From an uncultured Blautia sp. (GTDB taxonomy: Bacteria; Bacillota; Clostridia; Lachnospirales; Lachnospiraceae), in contig CABSEJ010000017.1 of NCBI GenBank assembly GCA_902476765.1, positions 1 to 34,563 on the forward strand: DNA of 34,563 bases, read 5' to 3'. Every line of letters begins with the position of its first letter. Positions within the stretch are counted from its first letter, which is position 1. Shown here piece by piece: positions 22,861-30,960 of this stretch. A model generated the notes under the pieces. That model was not told where the DNA came from, searched no databases, and saw only the letters and a program-made list of their open reading frames with translations. The position numbers and the translations under genes were made by a program.

Positions 22861-23631
22861 TCAGCCTTTTCTGTTTTTGTGGTATATAATGGAAAGTCCT
22901 TTTAAAAGCAGGTTATCGTCCAGAATCACCTTTCTTCTGCAATAGGGAACTATCCGCTTGGCCAGTCCGCCGGTTGCTACCACTGTCACCTTTTCTCCCA
23001 GCTCTTCTTCCAGGCGGTCGATAATACCGTCCATGGCAGCAGCGCTACTGTAAATAACTCCGCTCTTCATACATTCCACTGTATTTTTTCCAATCATATG
23101 CTCCGGAGCCTCCAGGCTGATGCCTCCAAGCTGGGAGGCGTGGGCGGTAAGCGAATCCAGGGAAACTCCGATACCCGGATAAATCATGCCCCCCAGATAG
23201 TTCTTATTCTTGTCTATAACACATACTGTATTGGCCGTTCCCAAATCAAAAATCAGCAGGGGAACCGGATATTCTGCAATTCCCGCCACAGAGTCCACCA
23301 CTAAATCGCTTCCCAGCTGAGCTGGATTGTCAATGCGGATATTCAGGCCGGTCTTAATGCCTGCTCCCACTACCAGCACTTCTTTTTTCAGTATCTTCTC
23401 CACCGCCAATTTGGCTGCTCTTGTCACCTGAGGAACCACGGAGGAAATAATACCCCCCTCCAGTTTATCCATTTGAATATGGTAGATGTCCAATACGTTT
23501 TTTATATCAATGGCATATTCCAGTTCTGTTTTGGTATGAACAGTAGAAAGGCGCTCCACGAAAAGGCATTCCCCTTTTTGGATACAGCCGATAACTATAT
23601 TGGTATTTCCTATATCAATCGCCAAAATCAT
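22861..23631 (-). CDS. coaX: Type III pantothenate kinase
   Basis: Phosphorylates pantothenate to 4'-phosphopantothenate, the first step of CoA synthesis. The 256-aa protein shows the ASKHA-fold motifs of CoaX: ILAIDIGNTNIVIG at the N-terminus (phosphate 1), LGSDLVVDSVAG, IFDLGTANTVCVID (phosphate 2), GGMIYPGIGVSLDSL, and a C-terminal VVATGGLAKRIVPY (adenosine). The ATG at 23631 gives the conserved start; a TTG two codons earlier is less likely. It overlaps the end of the upstream ECF S-component gene by 17 bp and is the last gene of the coaBC operon. Confidence 0.95.
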   Translation of the reverse strand: MILAIDIGNTNIVIGCIQKGECLFVERLSTVHTKTELEYAIDIKNVLDIYHIQMDKLEGGIISSVVPQVTRAAKLAVEKILKKEVLVVGAGIKTGLNIRIDNPAQLGSDLVVDSVAGIAEYPVPLLIFDLGTANTVCVIDKNKNYLGGMIYPGIGVSLDSLTAHASQLGGISLEAPEHMIGKNTVECMKSGVIYSSAAAMDGIIDRLEEELGEKVTVVATGGLAKRIVPYCRRKVILDDNLLLKGLSIIYHKNRKG

Positions 23632-24322
23632 ATACAAAACCTAATCTTTCTCTGATAGTTTTCTTCAGCAGCACTCTCCCGATAAGAAGAGTCAGGATAC
23701 CGGCCACAATAGCTTCCGGAACTCCATTAATGCCGATAATAGATAAAATAAAGCCATAGACCGCCTTTACAGTAACTCCGTTGGCAGCTGCATAAGACTG
23801 TCTGAAAAATACGAAAATCAGATTCATGACCAGAAGTGTATTCACAAGGGCCCCTGAAACCCCGGCTAAAATCAATCCCACTGAGGAAACCCCGGCGCTT
23901 TTTTTCAGCTTCCTGATTCCCTTATACACATAGTAGGGCACCACGCCCACCAGGGTTCTCGGAATAAAGCAGATAATCACGCTTCCGATTCCTCCGCTGT
24001 ATTCGCCCAGATTATAGAAAGGGGTAAATACGAAGGATGTAACCGTAGGATTCATGGTGTTATTGATAAAGCTGGTAAGCCCGAAGAGAAATCCAAGGGC
24101 CGCTCCTTTCTTCGGTCCCAGAAGCAGAGATGCTATGATAACGGGCACATGGATAATCGTGGCTCTGGTAAAGCCCAGAGGAATATATCCGAGAAAAGGG
24201 GTAAAAGCCATGATTATAATAATTGCCCCGAAAATTGCTGTCTGCACCATACTTCTGATTTGTTTTCTTTCATCTGCAGGATTCTTCCTGCCTGTCATAG
24301 AATAATTGTTCTGATTGTTCAT
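23615..24322 (-). CDS. ECF transporter S component, probable pantothenate importer (PanT-like)
   Basis: Substrate-binding membrane subunit of an energy-coupling-factor importer, 235 aa with about six hydrophobic segments. The N-terminal basic stretch, then AIFGAIIIIMAFTPFLGYIPLG, ATIIHVPVIIASLLLGPKKG and ALGFLFGLTSFINNTMNPTV are typical of S components. The shared EcfA/A'/T modules are not in this window. Being sandwiched between coaBC and coaX, with overlap to the latter, makes pantothenate the likely substrate, as for PanT. A tandem ATG ATG follows AAGGAGG; the second ATG has better spacing. Confidence 0.88.
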   Translation of the reverse strand: MNNQNNYSMTGRKNPADERKQIRSMVQTAIFGAIIIIMAFTPFLGYIPLGFTRATIIHVPVIIASLLLGPKKGAALGFLFGLTSFINNTMNPTVTSFVFTPFYNLGEYSGGIGSVIICFIPRTLVGVVPYYVYKGIRKLKKSAGVSSVGLILAGVSGALVNTLLVMNLIFVFFRQSYAAANGVTVKAVYGFILSIIGINGVPEAIVAGILTLLIGRVLLKKTIRERLGFVYDFGD

Positions 24323-24388
24323 CATTGCCTCCTTGTTATCGTTCTGTTTTTAGATACAACACCTTTTGGCAGGGAATATTCCCCTCTT

Positions 24389-25597
24389 TTACTTTTTCTG
24401 TATCTGCTGCTCCATAGATAAAATCTGGTCCAGAATCCTTCCGGCTGTCTCCTCCTTTGACAATTTAGGGAGTGAAACTTCCTTGGATTTTGTGATTATG
24501 GTTACCACATTGGTGTCATTGGCAAATCCTGCCCCTTCCACCTTCAGGTTATTAGCCACTATCATGTCCAGATTTTTCTTTTCCAGCTTTTTCCTGGAAT
24601 TTTCCAGCATATTCTCTGTTTCCATGGAAAAGCCGCAGAGAAACTGGCCCGGAGTCTTATGTTCTCCCAGGCAGCCCAGGATGTCCTTTGTCCTCTCCAT
24701 CTCCAGACTAAGCTTCCCTTCTGATTTCTTAACCTTTTCGCTGCTGACCTCCTTGGGCCTGTAATCCGCCACTGCAGCCGCCTTGATAATCCAGTCCGCC
24801 TGAGGCGCCCTCTGTATCACTGCCTGGTACATTTCCTCTGCCTCGGTTACCGGAACCACCTCCACAAAAGGCGGCGGTGAGATAGACACCGGACCGCTTA
24901 CCAAGGTAACCCGGGCTCCCCGCAGCATAGCTGTCTTAGCCAGGGCATATCCCATTTTTCCCGTGGAATGGTTGGTAATATAACGCACCGGGTCTATAGG
25001 TTCCCTGGTAGGCCCTGCGGTTATCAGCAGCCTCTTTCCTGCCAAATCCTTAGGGCAGGCAATCTCACGGAGGATATGCCAAAGCAGCAGCTCCGGCTCC
25101 GGCATTTTACCCTGTCCCGTATCCCCACAGGCCAGATAGCCGCTGGCCGGACTGACAATTTCGCAGCCATAGTGTTCCAGGGTTTTCAGATTGTCCTGGA
25201 CAATGGGATTTTCAAACATGTTGGTGTTCATGGCCGGAACCACTATCTTCTTACACCTGCATGCCATGACCGTGGTGGTCAGCATATCATCCGCAATGCC
25301 GTGGGCAATCTTGCCAATTACATTGGCAGAGGCGGGAGCTACCATGACTACATCCGCCTGCTTGGCCAGAGCCACATGTTCCACGCTGTACTGAAAATTT
25401 CGGTCAAAGGTGTCTATGAGACACTTATTGCCGGTGAGAGTCTCAAAGGTGATGGGATGAATGAAGTTTTGGGCATTCTCCGTCATCAACACATGGACTT
25501 GAGCGTGAAGCTTTACCAGGGCACTGGCAAGGGAAGCGATTTTGTATGCCGCAATACTTCCGGATACTGCAAGCAATACTGTTTTTCCTTTCAGCAT
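24389..25597 (-). CDS. coaBC: Bifunctional phosphopantothenoylcysteine decarboxylase / phosphopantothenate-cysteine ligase
   Basis: Converts 4'-phosphopantothenate and cysteine via the CTP-dependent ligase (CoaB) and the FMN-dependent decarboxylase (CoaC) to 4'-phosphopantetheine. The CoaC half (about 1-180) has AVSGSIAAYKIASLAS, HVALAKQADVVMVAPASANVIGK with the catalytic His, PAMNTNMFENP and ACGDTGQGKMPEP; the CoaB half (190-402) has LLITAGPTREPIDPVRYITN, STGKMGYALA, AAAVADYRP and a late dimer-loop KxKK motif. Length 402 aa is standard. It is the first gene of the coaBC-S component-coaX operon with a good promoter; ribosome site AAGGGG. Confidence 0.96.
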   Translation of the reverse strand: MLKGKTVLLAVSGSIAAYKIASLASALVKLHAQVHVLMTENAQNFIHPITFETLTGNKCLIDTFDRNFQYSVEHVALAKQADVVMVAPASANVIGKIAHGIADDMLTTTVMACRCKKIVVPAMNTNMFENPIVQDNLKTLEHYGCEIVSPASGYLACGDTGQGKMPEPELLLWHILREIACPKDLAGKRLLITAGPTREPIDPVRYITNHSTGKMGYALAKTAMLRGARVTLVSGPVSISPPPFVEVVPVTEAEEMYQAVIQRAPQADWIIKAAAVADYRPKEVSSEKVKKSEGKLSLEMERTKDILGCLGEHKTPGQFLCGFSMETENMLENSRKKLEKKNLDMIVANNLKVEGAGFANDTNVVTIITKSKEVSLPKLSKEETAGRILDQILSMEQQIQKK

Positions 25598-25630
25598 TTT
25601 TCTTACCCCTTTTCTATTAGTTTCCGCTCT

Positions 25631-25659
25631 ATTATAGGGGATAGTGTAAAAAAAAGCAA
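25631..25659 (-). promoter_or_regulatory. Promoter of the coaBC operon
   Basis: Minus strand: TTGCTT (25659-25654), 17-bp spacer, TATAAT (25636-25631), 34 bp before the coaBC ATG. Confidence 0.75.
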
Positions 25660-25675
25660 GGATTCCATAACTTAT

Positions 25676-25710
25676 ATATAAATACAGGGTGCCGGAAATC
25701 CGACACCCTG
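25676..25710 (-). terminator. Terminator of the LRR surface-protein gene
   Basis: CAGGGTG (25685-25691) pairs with CACCCTG (25704-25710), with inner GGA/TCC. On the minus strand it is followed by TATTTATAT, a moderate T-rich tail, 33 bp past the stop codon. Confidence 0.7.
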
Positions 25711-25742
25711 CGGGGCCTGACCAAAGCTACGCTCTGATACTT

Positions 25743-28667
25743 CTATCCTCTTTTTCTTCTGCCCAGGATTATTACTGTGGCTGCGGCAGCCAATCCCAAT
25801 ACCATGATTCCTCCGTAAAGCAAAACAGGGGTTTCATCTCCTGTTTTTACACTTTTACTTGTAGAAGATGTTTGGGCAGTTTTGTTATTTCCGGTTACTT
25901 TGTTGCCGGCAACAGGCTGAGGTTCTTTTTTATCCTGACCGGACTGGGAGTCTCCATTTTGTCCGCTATTATTTGTTCCGCCCTGGCTGCCATCATTTCC
26001 TCCGCCCTGGCTGCCATCATTTCCTCCGCCCTGGCCATTGTCTGGGTCGGGATTTTCCGATGGATTCTCACCCTGGGTAACCTCAAAATCTGCTGCTCCA
26101 AAGAGACTGAAGGAATCTGTCTGGAACACAATACCTGCCTGGGTATTGGCTGAAGGAATCTCATTGACAGAGCCTCCGTGCTGATGGTAAAGCTTTACGG
26201 ATTCTCCAAAGCTCTCTGGCTTGGGCAGAGTAACCGTCACAAGATTTCCTGTCTCAGGCTGGTATTCCTTTCCTTCTTCATCTACCAGCTTAATATCATA
26301 AACCCGGTAATCCTTTGCTCCTGCATTGTTCATATAAGCCGTCAGCTCTCCATAGGCCTGGGCAAATTCCTGGGAATCTGCTGTCACAGCCTGAGTCACT
26401 AAACGGATATTCTCCGGTATGTTTTCTGCAGTTGCCTGAATACCTGTACTTTCATCTACCTGGCTCCAAAGGGTTGATGGGGAAGCCGTGGGCTGGAAAA
26501 TTTTATAGGGAACCAGAGGCGGTGTCACTCTCCACACTGTACCGTCTGTCCGCAGTGCATTATATCCGCCATAGGTTCCGGAAATTTCTTCCACAGAAGT
26601 AAGAATCTTATAGCCGGACTCAGTTCCGCCAATCCACAATTCTTTGTTATTCAGAAGAAACGCTTCCATGCCCAGAACACATTTCACATCTCTGGCCACC
26701 AGTGAGCATGTTAACTGGCCATCTGTGTAGCCAAGCTGATAATAGTCATTTCCCTTGACATAATAGACTCCGTAGTCTCCGTCAATTCTGTCCACGTTTT
26801 GGTCGATGACAGTTCCGCCGGATGTATAATAGGTTCCGTTGGAAATATAATTTCCATCCTGGCTGAAATCGCTGACATTATCCGCAACTTTGCTATAATT
26901 TTCTTCCTGTTTTCTCCACAGGGTATTATCTACATCCAGAATAAAGGAACCTTTTATTTCCTTAATAGGCTTCTCCAGCTTATAACCGGTCTGTATCAGG
27001 CTTCCGCCGTTAAGGAAATAGGTAGCAGAGCCGTCTTCCATATAGATGATATTTCCGTCTACAGTAGAAACACCTCCAAACAGCTCTAAATCCTGTGGTC
27101 TGCTTTCTCCTTCTTCATAGTAATACTTCCAGTGGTGATAGTTTCCGTCTTTGTCAATATAGCCGGTAGAGAACAGCTGCTGGATTTCATCTGCTATCTT
27201 CTTAGGCTGTCCGTAACTGTCATTCTCAAAATCCTTTTCCCAGTAATAAAGATTGCTGTTTTCGTCCATAGCAGCCAAATCCATGCCTCTGTAGTTTCCG
27301 TAATATACTACACAGGAAACGTAATTCCTTACCTTTATGTCTCCGGAAATATTCTGAGGTTCCTCACCTGTAGTATTCCAGATACCTCCTTCATAGAGAA
27401 TGTTATCTGTATTATTGTCCGGAAATTGGGGGAGTTCATCTAAATCCGGATTCTCCCCAACCTCCTCCGGAGCCTGGGAAGCTCTAATGGTAATCTCCTT
27501 CACCACATTTCCCACAGAGGCCTTCAGCGTAGCTGTACCCGCATTTCGCAAACCAATCTGGCAAGTGTTTCCCGTGTACTGAGAAGTAATCTCTGCAGTC
27601 TCATTGGCCTCCATGGAATACTGAATTACATCTAAGGAAAAAACTCCTTTAGGCGCCACTTCGACACTGCTGCTGAGAACCACCTCCACCGGCTCATAGC
27701 TTATATATTTCTCAAATATCTGAGCTGCTGCCGGGGCGCTGGAGCTGACAAACACATACTGCAGTTCGGTTCCCTCCAGAACATCATCCGGCACCTGGGA
27801 AATAGGATTCCCGGATAATTCCAGTGTACGCAGAGAATCCATGCTGCTCAGCTTTGGAATACTGCTGATATTGTTATTGCTTAAATCCAAAGTATATATT
27901 TTCTTCAGATTCAGCACAGGTGACATATCGGTAATACTTCCGTCGTATACCCAAAGGCTTGTAAGATTCACTGCATACTGAAGGCCTTCCAAAGAGCTTG
28001 CTCCTGAAAAGCAGCTTAGATAGTTAAGCCGTTCTAAAACCTCTTGGGTAATAGGAGCATCAGCCTCCAGGCCCAGAGTGTCACGGATAGCCCCTGCCAA
28101 AGCAGCATCCGGAACCAGATTCTCTCCTTCTGCCAGAGTGTCGGTATCCTGATTTAAAGACTGGGCATCAATACCTGCATCCAGACTCATGGTTCCTAAT
28201 ACTGTGGATAAGGCATTGGTGTCTTCCTTCTTCTGACCGTCTTTATCTGCGGTCTCTGTATCCTGGTCAGCCTTATCTCCGGTTTCTGACTTTTGTCCTC
28301 CCTGGCTGTCCTCAGACTTGGAACTGTCTTTGTCTCCGGTTTCTGTATTCTGACCAGACTTATCTCCATCTTCCTTCTTCTGGCTTCCCTGGCTGTCCTC
28401 CTGGGACTGCAAGCTGTCTTTCTCTGTGTCTGCTGTCTTCTTGTCTGTAGTTTCTGATTTCTGCTGTTCTGTCTTTTCCTGGTCTTTTTTCACCGATTTT
28501 ACAGAGGTCTTGCTCTGCACGCTGTCTCCCTTCTCTGTGTTTTCCTGCTCCTCTTGTTTTTCCTGTACAGCGCCGCTTTCTGTTTGAGGAGCAGCGTACA
28601 GTACCCCGGTGCCAGATACTGTAAGAGCTACTGCCAAAGCAATGGCCCAAACCTTCTTTGCTTTCAT
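25743..28667 (-). CDS. Large LRR/RCC1-like cell-wall-anchored surface protein
   Basis: Secreted, wall-attached protein of 974 aa. In order: signal peptide (1-26, ending LYAAP), a low-complexity Asp/Lys/Ser/Gln linker with imperfect repeats (about 30-155), a leucine-rich-repeat domain (about 185-320; LTSLWVYDGSITDMSPVLNL, YTLDLSNNNISSIPKL), a bridging beta domain, a region of RCC1/KWG-like beta-propeller repeats (about 440-700; NIIYMEDGSATYFLNGG, DNTLWRKQEE, ALRTDGTVWRV), a further beta domain found in Lachnospiraceae surface proteins, a Gly/Asn/Ser/Gln repeat spacer and a sorting signal (SVKTGDETP, hydrophobic helix, GRRKRG). The KTGD motif departs from LPXTG. It could be an adhesin. It is translated 36 bp after the ligase-like gene, so the two probably form one transcript. 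Confidence 0.87.
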   Translation of the reverse strand: MKAKKVWAIALAVALTVSGTGVLYAAPQTESGAVQEKQEEQENTEKGDSVQSKTSVKSVKKDQEKTEQQKSETTDKKTADTEKDSLQSQEDSQGSQKKEDGDKSGQNTETGDKDSSKSEDSQGGQKSETGDKADQDTETADKDGQKKEDTNALSTVLGTMSLDAGIDAQSLNQDTDTLAEGENLVPDAALAGAIRDTLGLEADAPITQEVLERLNYLSCFSGASSLEGLQYAVNLTSLWVYDGSITDMSPVLNLKKIYTLDLSNNNISSIPKLSSMDSLRTLELSGNPISQVPDDVLEGTELQYVFVSSSAPAAAQIFEKYISYEPVEVVLSSSVEVAPKGVFSLDVIQYSMEANETAEITSQYTGNTCQIGLRNAGTATLKASVGNVVKEITIRASQAPEEVGENPDLDELPQFPDNNTDNILYEGGIWNTTGEEPQNISGDIKVRNYVSCVVYYGNYRGMDLAAMDENSNLYYWEKDFENDSYGQPKKIADEIQQLFSTGYIDKDGNYHHWKYYYEEGESRPQDLELFGGVSTVDGNIIYMEDGSATYFLNGGSLIQTGYKLEKPIKEIKGSFILDVDNTLWRKQEENYSKVADNVSDFSQDGNYISNGTYYTSGGTVIDQNVDRIDGDYGVYYVKGNDYYQLGYTDGQLTCSLVARDVKCVLGMEAFLLNNKELWIGGTESGYKILTSVEEISGTYGGYNALRTDGTVWRVTPPLVPYKIFQPTASPSTLWSQVDESTGIQATAENIPENIRLVTQAVTADSQEFAQAYGELTAYMNNAGAKDYRVYDIKLVDEEGKEYQPETGNLVTVTLPKPESFGESVKLYHQHGGSVNEIPSANTQAGIVFQTDSFSLFGAADFEVTQGENPSENPDPDNGQGGGNDGSQGGGNDGSQGGTNNSGQNGDSQSGQDKKEPQPVAGNKVTGNNKTAQTSSTSKSVKTGDETPVLLYGGIMVLGLAAAATVIILGRRKRG
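25981..26028 (-). repeat. 24-bp tandem repeat inside the surface-protein gene
   Basis: Two perfect copies of a 24-bp unit (25981-26004 and 26005-26028) plus a partial third, encoding the 8-residue unit GGNDGSQG in the spacer before the wall anchor. Copy number could vary by slippage without breaking the frame. Confidence 0.85.
28215..28460 (-). repeat. Imperfect coding repeats in the N-terminal linker of the surface protein
   Basis: Degenerate repeats built around DSQGxQK, TETGDKD and GDKxxQ (for example KSEDSQGGQKSETGDK) encode a charged low-complexity linker after the signal peptide. The units are diverged rather than identical. Confidence 0.6.
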
Positions 28668-28703
28668 AAATCTTTCCTTTCTTTTTCCATTTCCCGGAAC
28701 CTG

Positions 28704-30473
28704 CTATTCCGGGCTGCTTTCTTTTCTGCCCTCCAGTTGTTCCAGATACTCTTCCAGCTCCTTTGGCAGAGTAAACTGAGGCTTATCCTGAATTCTGTAG
28801 GCCAGCGGGGTAGTCCTGTCTTCCAGCTCTTTCAGCATATCCCTCACTTCCAGCATAGCCTTTCTGCACAGCTCCATATTCCGGGCATCTCCCTGTTCTG
28901 CACTTTTGGTATAGCCCTGGGAGAGCATTTGAATATAGGCCCTGTACTCTTCCATCTCATAAGGTTTCAGGGCAATAGCCTGCTTTTGCTTCTCTGCCCC
29001 TTCCTCATAATCTCCCTCCCTGATTGCAAGAAGGGCACGGGTACTCCAGGCCGCCGCCAAATGGGAGTTGTTTTTTCGTATCTGTCGGGAAACAACATCC
29101 GCCTCTTCTATAGAATCGGTGTACATCAGAATACGCTCTGCCGGGTCTGTATAAAAGGGAAACATTTTCAGAGCCTGTCTGTCTCCTCCAAAGTAAAAAA
29201 ACAGACATACCAAAGAAAAATATCCCCAGACACCTGCCGCAGCCAAAGTTCCCCCAAAGCCGGCGCCTTTGTGGAAGACCAATTCTTTTCTCTTTCCCTG
29301 CTGCAAATTGAAGGCAAGCAGCAGCAAGAAAAACACGGCCAGGAACTGTAAATCAAAATCTACTGTTCCTCTCAATCCCATGAGTATCACCAGCACACGG
29401 AATACAGGAGGTTTTTTTCGGGCAAAAGCTTCTTTTACTATCAGAATAAGAAAAAGAAGGCCCGGCAGAATTCCTCCGTCCAGCATAAGCTGCAGATAAT
29501 CATTATGTATATACCGCACTTCATAAACTCCGGTCTGATAAAGTCCCTGGAGAAAAGAATAGCCCCTCCAGCCGCAGCCCATAGGATAATCCATAAGGAT
29601 TTTTATTCCGTCCTGCCAATACAGAAGCCGCCCCAGCAAAGTGCTGGAGCTCAGGGAAGAGGTGAGAAATCTGCCGATATTCTGAAAGTCCCCGGTAAAG
29701 GTCACATAGGCAAAAGCCCCTGCAAAGGATATCAAAAGCAGCCCTCCATGGAGCATCCGGCAATGCTTTCTCACACTTCCTGCCAGAAGAAAAAGCAAAG
29801 CCAGAAAAAACACGGTCCTGCTTCCGGTCAACAGGATTCCTACATACAGAAAGCCCAGTTCCAAACCATATCGCAGCCTGTCTGTTTCCTGGAAATACAG
29901 CACCGCCATCCCCAGGAGAAAATACAGAGCCATGGTATTGGAATATTGGAAGCTTCCTCCCAGTCTTCCGGAAAGGAAAAAAAGGTCCTTTCCAAAGCCT
30001 GTGATATAAGCTCCCATGCTTATGGCCAGAATTCCTATGCCGCTTACCGGAACTGCCTTCAGCATTTTCTCGCATTGGCCTGCACTAAACTGCATGACAG
30101 TTATCCCAAACAGCAGCAAAACCAGACCTCTTAAAAAACCCAGAAAGCTCATGCCTCTGTCTATGCCCCAGAACATGCCGCCTCCATAGCCCAAACAGAG
30201 CAAGGCCAGCACCAGAATAGGAAAATTTCTGTAAAACACAAGCCTTCCTCTTCTCAGTCCCAGCCACAGCAGTATGCCTAAAAGCCCCAGTCCGGCCAGA
30301 TATGCGCTGAATTCATAAAACCCGCCGAAAAGAAAGGCTGTTATTCCCAGGAAAACCTGCATAACTCTGATTTCCTTTTCTTCCTGCTGATTTCTTTTCT
30401 CCGGCACCTCTCTCTTTTCCGGCTGTATCCTTTGCTTCTCTGATATTCTGTTTTTCCTGTTTCTCTTTCTCAT
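28704..30473 (-). CDS. O-antigen ligase-like (Wzy_C) membrane protein with C-terminal TPR-like region
   Basis: Polytopic membrane protein of 589 aa. After a very basic cytoplasmic head (1-36) come about ten to eleven membrane helices. A Wzy_C-type loop is recognisable by GRLGGSFQYSNTMALYFLLG, LTGSRTVFFLALLFL, and, in the large outer loop, GWRGYSFLQGLYQTG and YIHNDYLQLMLDGG; His-Asn in HNDY is the typical catalytic-type motif. The C-terminal 150 residues are soluble and helical with TPR-like units (AAAWSTRALLAIREGDYEEGAEKQKQAIALKP). Family members join lipid-linked glycans to lipid, polymer or protein. No polysaccharide cluster is adjacent; instead the next gene is a surface protein, so protein glycosylation is conceivable. 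Start ATG follows GAGGAAAAGG. Confidence 0.83.
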   Translation of the reverse strand: MRKRNRKNRISEKQRIQPEKREVPEKRNQQEEKEIRVMQVFLGITAFLFGGFYEFSAYLAGLGLLGILLWLGLRRGRLVFYRNFPILVLALLCLGYGGGMFWGIDRGMSFLGFLRGLVLLLFGITVMQFSAGQCEKMLKAVPVSGIGILAISMGAYITGFGKDLFFLSGRLGGSFQYSNTMALYFLLGMAVLYFQETDRLRYGLELGFLYVGILLTGSRTVFFLALLFLLAGSVRKHCRMLHGGLLLISFAGAFAYVTFTGDFQNIGRFLTSSLSSSTLLGRLLYWQDGIKILMDYPMGCGWRGYSFLQGLYQTGVYEVRYIHNDYLQLMLDGGILPGLLFLILIVKEAFARKKPPVFRVLVILMGLRGTVDFDLQFLAVFFLLLLAFNLQQGKRKELVFHKGAGFGGTLAAAGVWGYFSLVCLFFYFGGDRQALKMFPFYTDPAERILMYTDSIEEADVVSRQIRKNNSHLAAAWSTRALLAIREGDYEEGAEKQKQAIALKPYEMEEYRAYIQMLSQGYTKSAEQGDARNMELCRKAMLEVRDMLKELEDRTTPLAYRIQDKPQFTLPKELEEYLEQLEGRKESSPE

Positions 30474-30608
30474 CCCGCCTTTTCCTCTTCTGAAAGTTTG
30501 GCACCAGATTCTATTATCTGGTAAATGTTGTATCCGGTTTCAGCATACCAAATTCCTTTGCCCTGGTTTTCCAACTTTTTTCCGCTTTTTTCCGCTTAGA
30601 AAAAGTGT

Positions 30609-30638
30609 TGACAAATCCCTTGTCTCCCCACTATAATG
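30609..30638 (+). promoter_or_regulatory. Promoter of the ilvBN T-box transcript
   Basis: TTGACA (30609-30614), 18-bp spacer, TATAAT (30633-30638), both perfect. Transcription would start near 30645. Confidence 0.85.
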
Positions 30639-30644
30639 GTTACA

Positions 30645-30935
30645 ATAACTTTAACGGAATATCACAGAAAAATGCAGTGACAAGGAGGAGTACATAGCCA
30701 CCGGATGCCAAGAGAGAGGACGGCTGGTGAAAGTCCCCGTGACGGAGCTATGGAAGTAGCCTTCGAGCAGTGGCCCGAACCGCAGGTTTCCTGCACAGTA
30801 AGCGCCAACGTCGTTTCCACGTTACAGGAAAACAATATAGCTGGTCTGTATTGAGTGAGTGCAGAGATTTTTCTCTGAAATTAGGTGGTAACACGGATAT
30901 ATTCGCCCTAAGCTTTTTGGCTTGGGGCGTTTTTG
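30645..30935 (+). ncRNA. T-box riboswitch of ilvBN, probable valine (GUA) specifier
   Basis: Leader of about 290 nt. Stem I includes AGTACATAGC and GCTATGGAA, forming the S-turn (AGTA opposite GAA) of the specifier loop; directly after GAA comes GUA (30756-30758), a valine codon. The T-box core AGGTGGTAACACGG (30883-30896) carries UGGU, which pairs with the tRNA end ACCA. A terminator follows: CGCCCTAAGC (30904-30913)/GCTTGGGGCG (30920-30929) and TTTTT. Uncharged tRNA should prevent termination. The T-box call is firm; the specifier assignment is from motif spacing and less sure. Confidence 0.9.
30904..30934 (+). terminator. T-box attenuator terminator
   Basis: CGCCCTAAGC/GCTTGGGGCG with one G-U pair, a 6-nt loop and five T. 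It is alternative to the antiterminator formed with the T-box sequence just upstream. Confidence 0.88.
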
Positions 30936-30960
30936 TATCGGAAAACAGGAGGGATATGGT

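Noticed and set aside
24968..25681. 237-residue plus-strand reading frame
   Set aside because: It is antisense to coaBC, which is complete and matches its family; no start signals.
25981..26034. CRISPR-like repeat
   Set aside because: The units are directly adjacent without spacers and encode an 8-residue protein repeat in frame.
30922..30960. N-terminal extension of ilvB by 13 codons from an upstream TTG
   Set aside because: The TTG is inside the attenuator stem; AGGAGGG and the family start point to the ATG at 30961.
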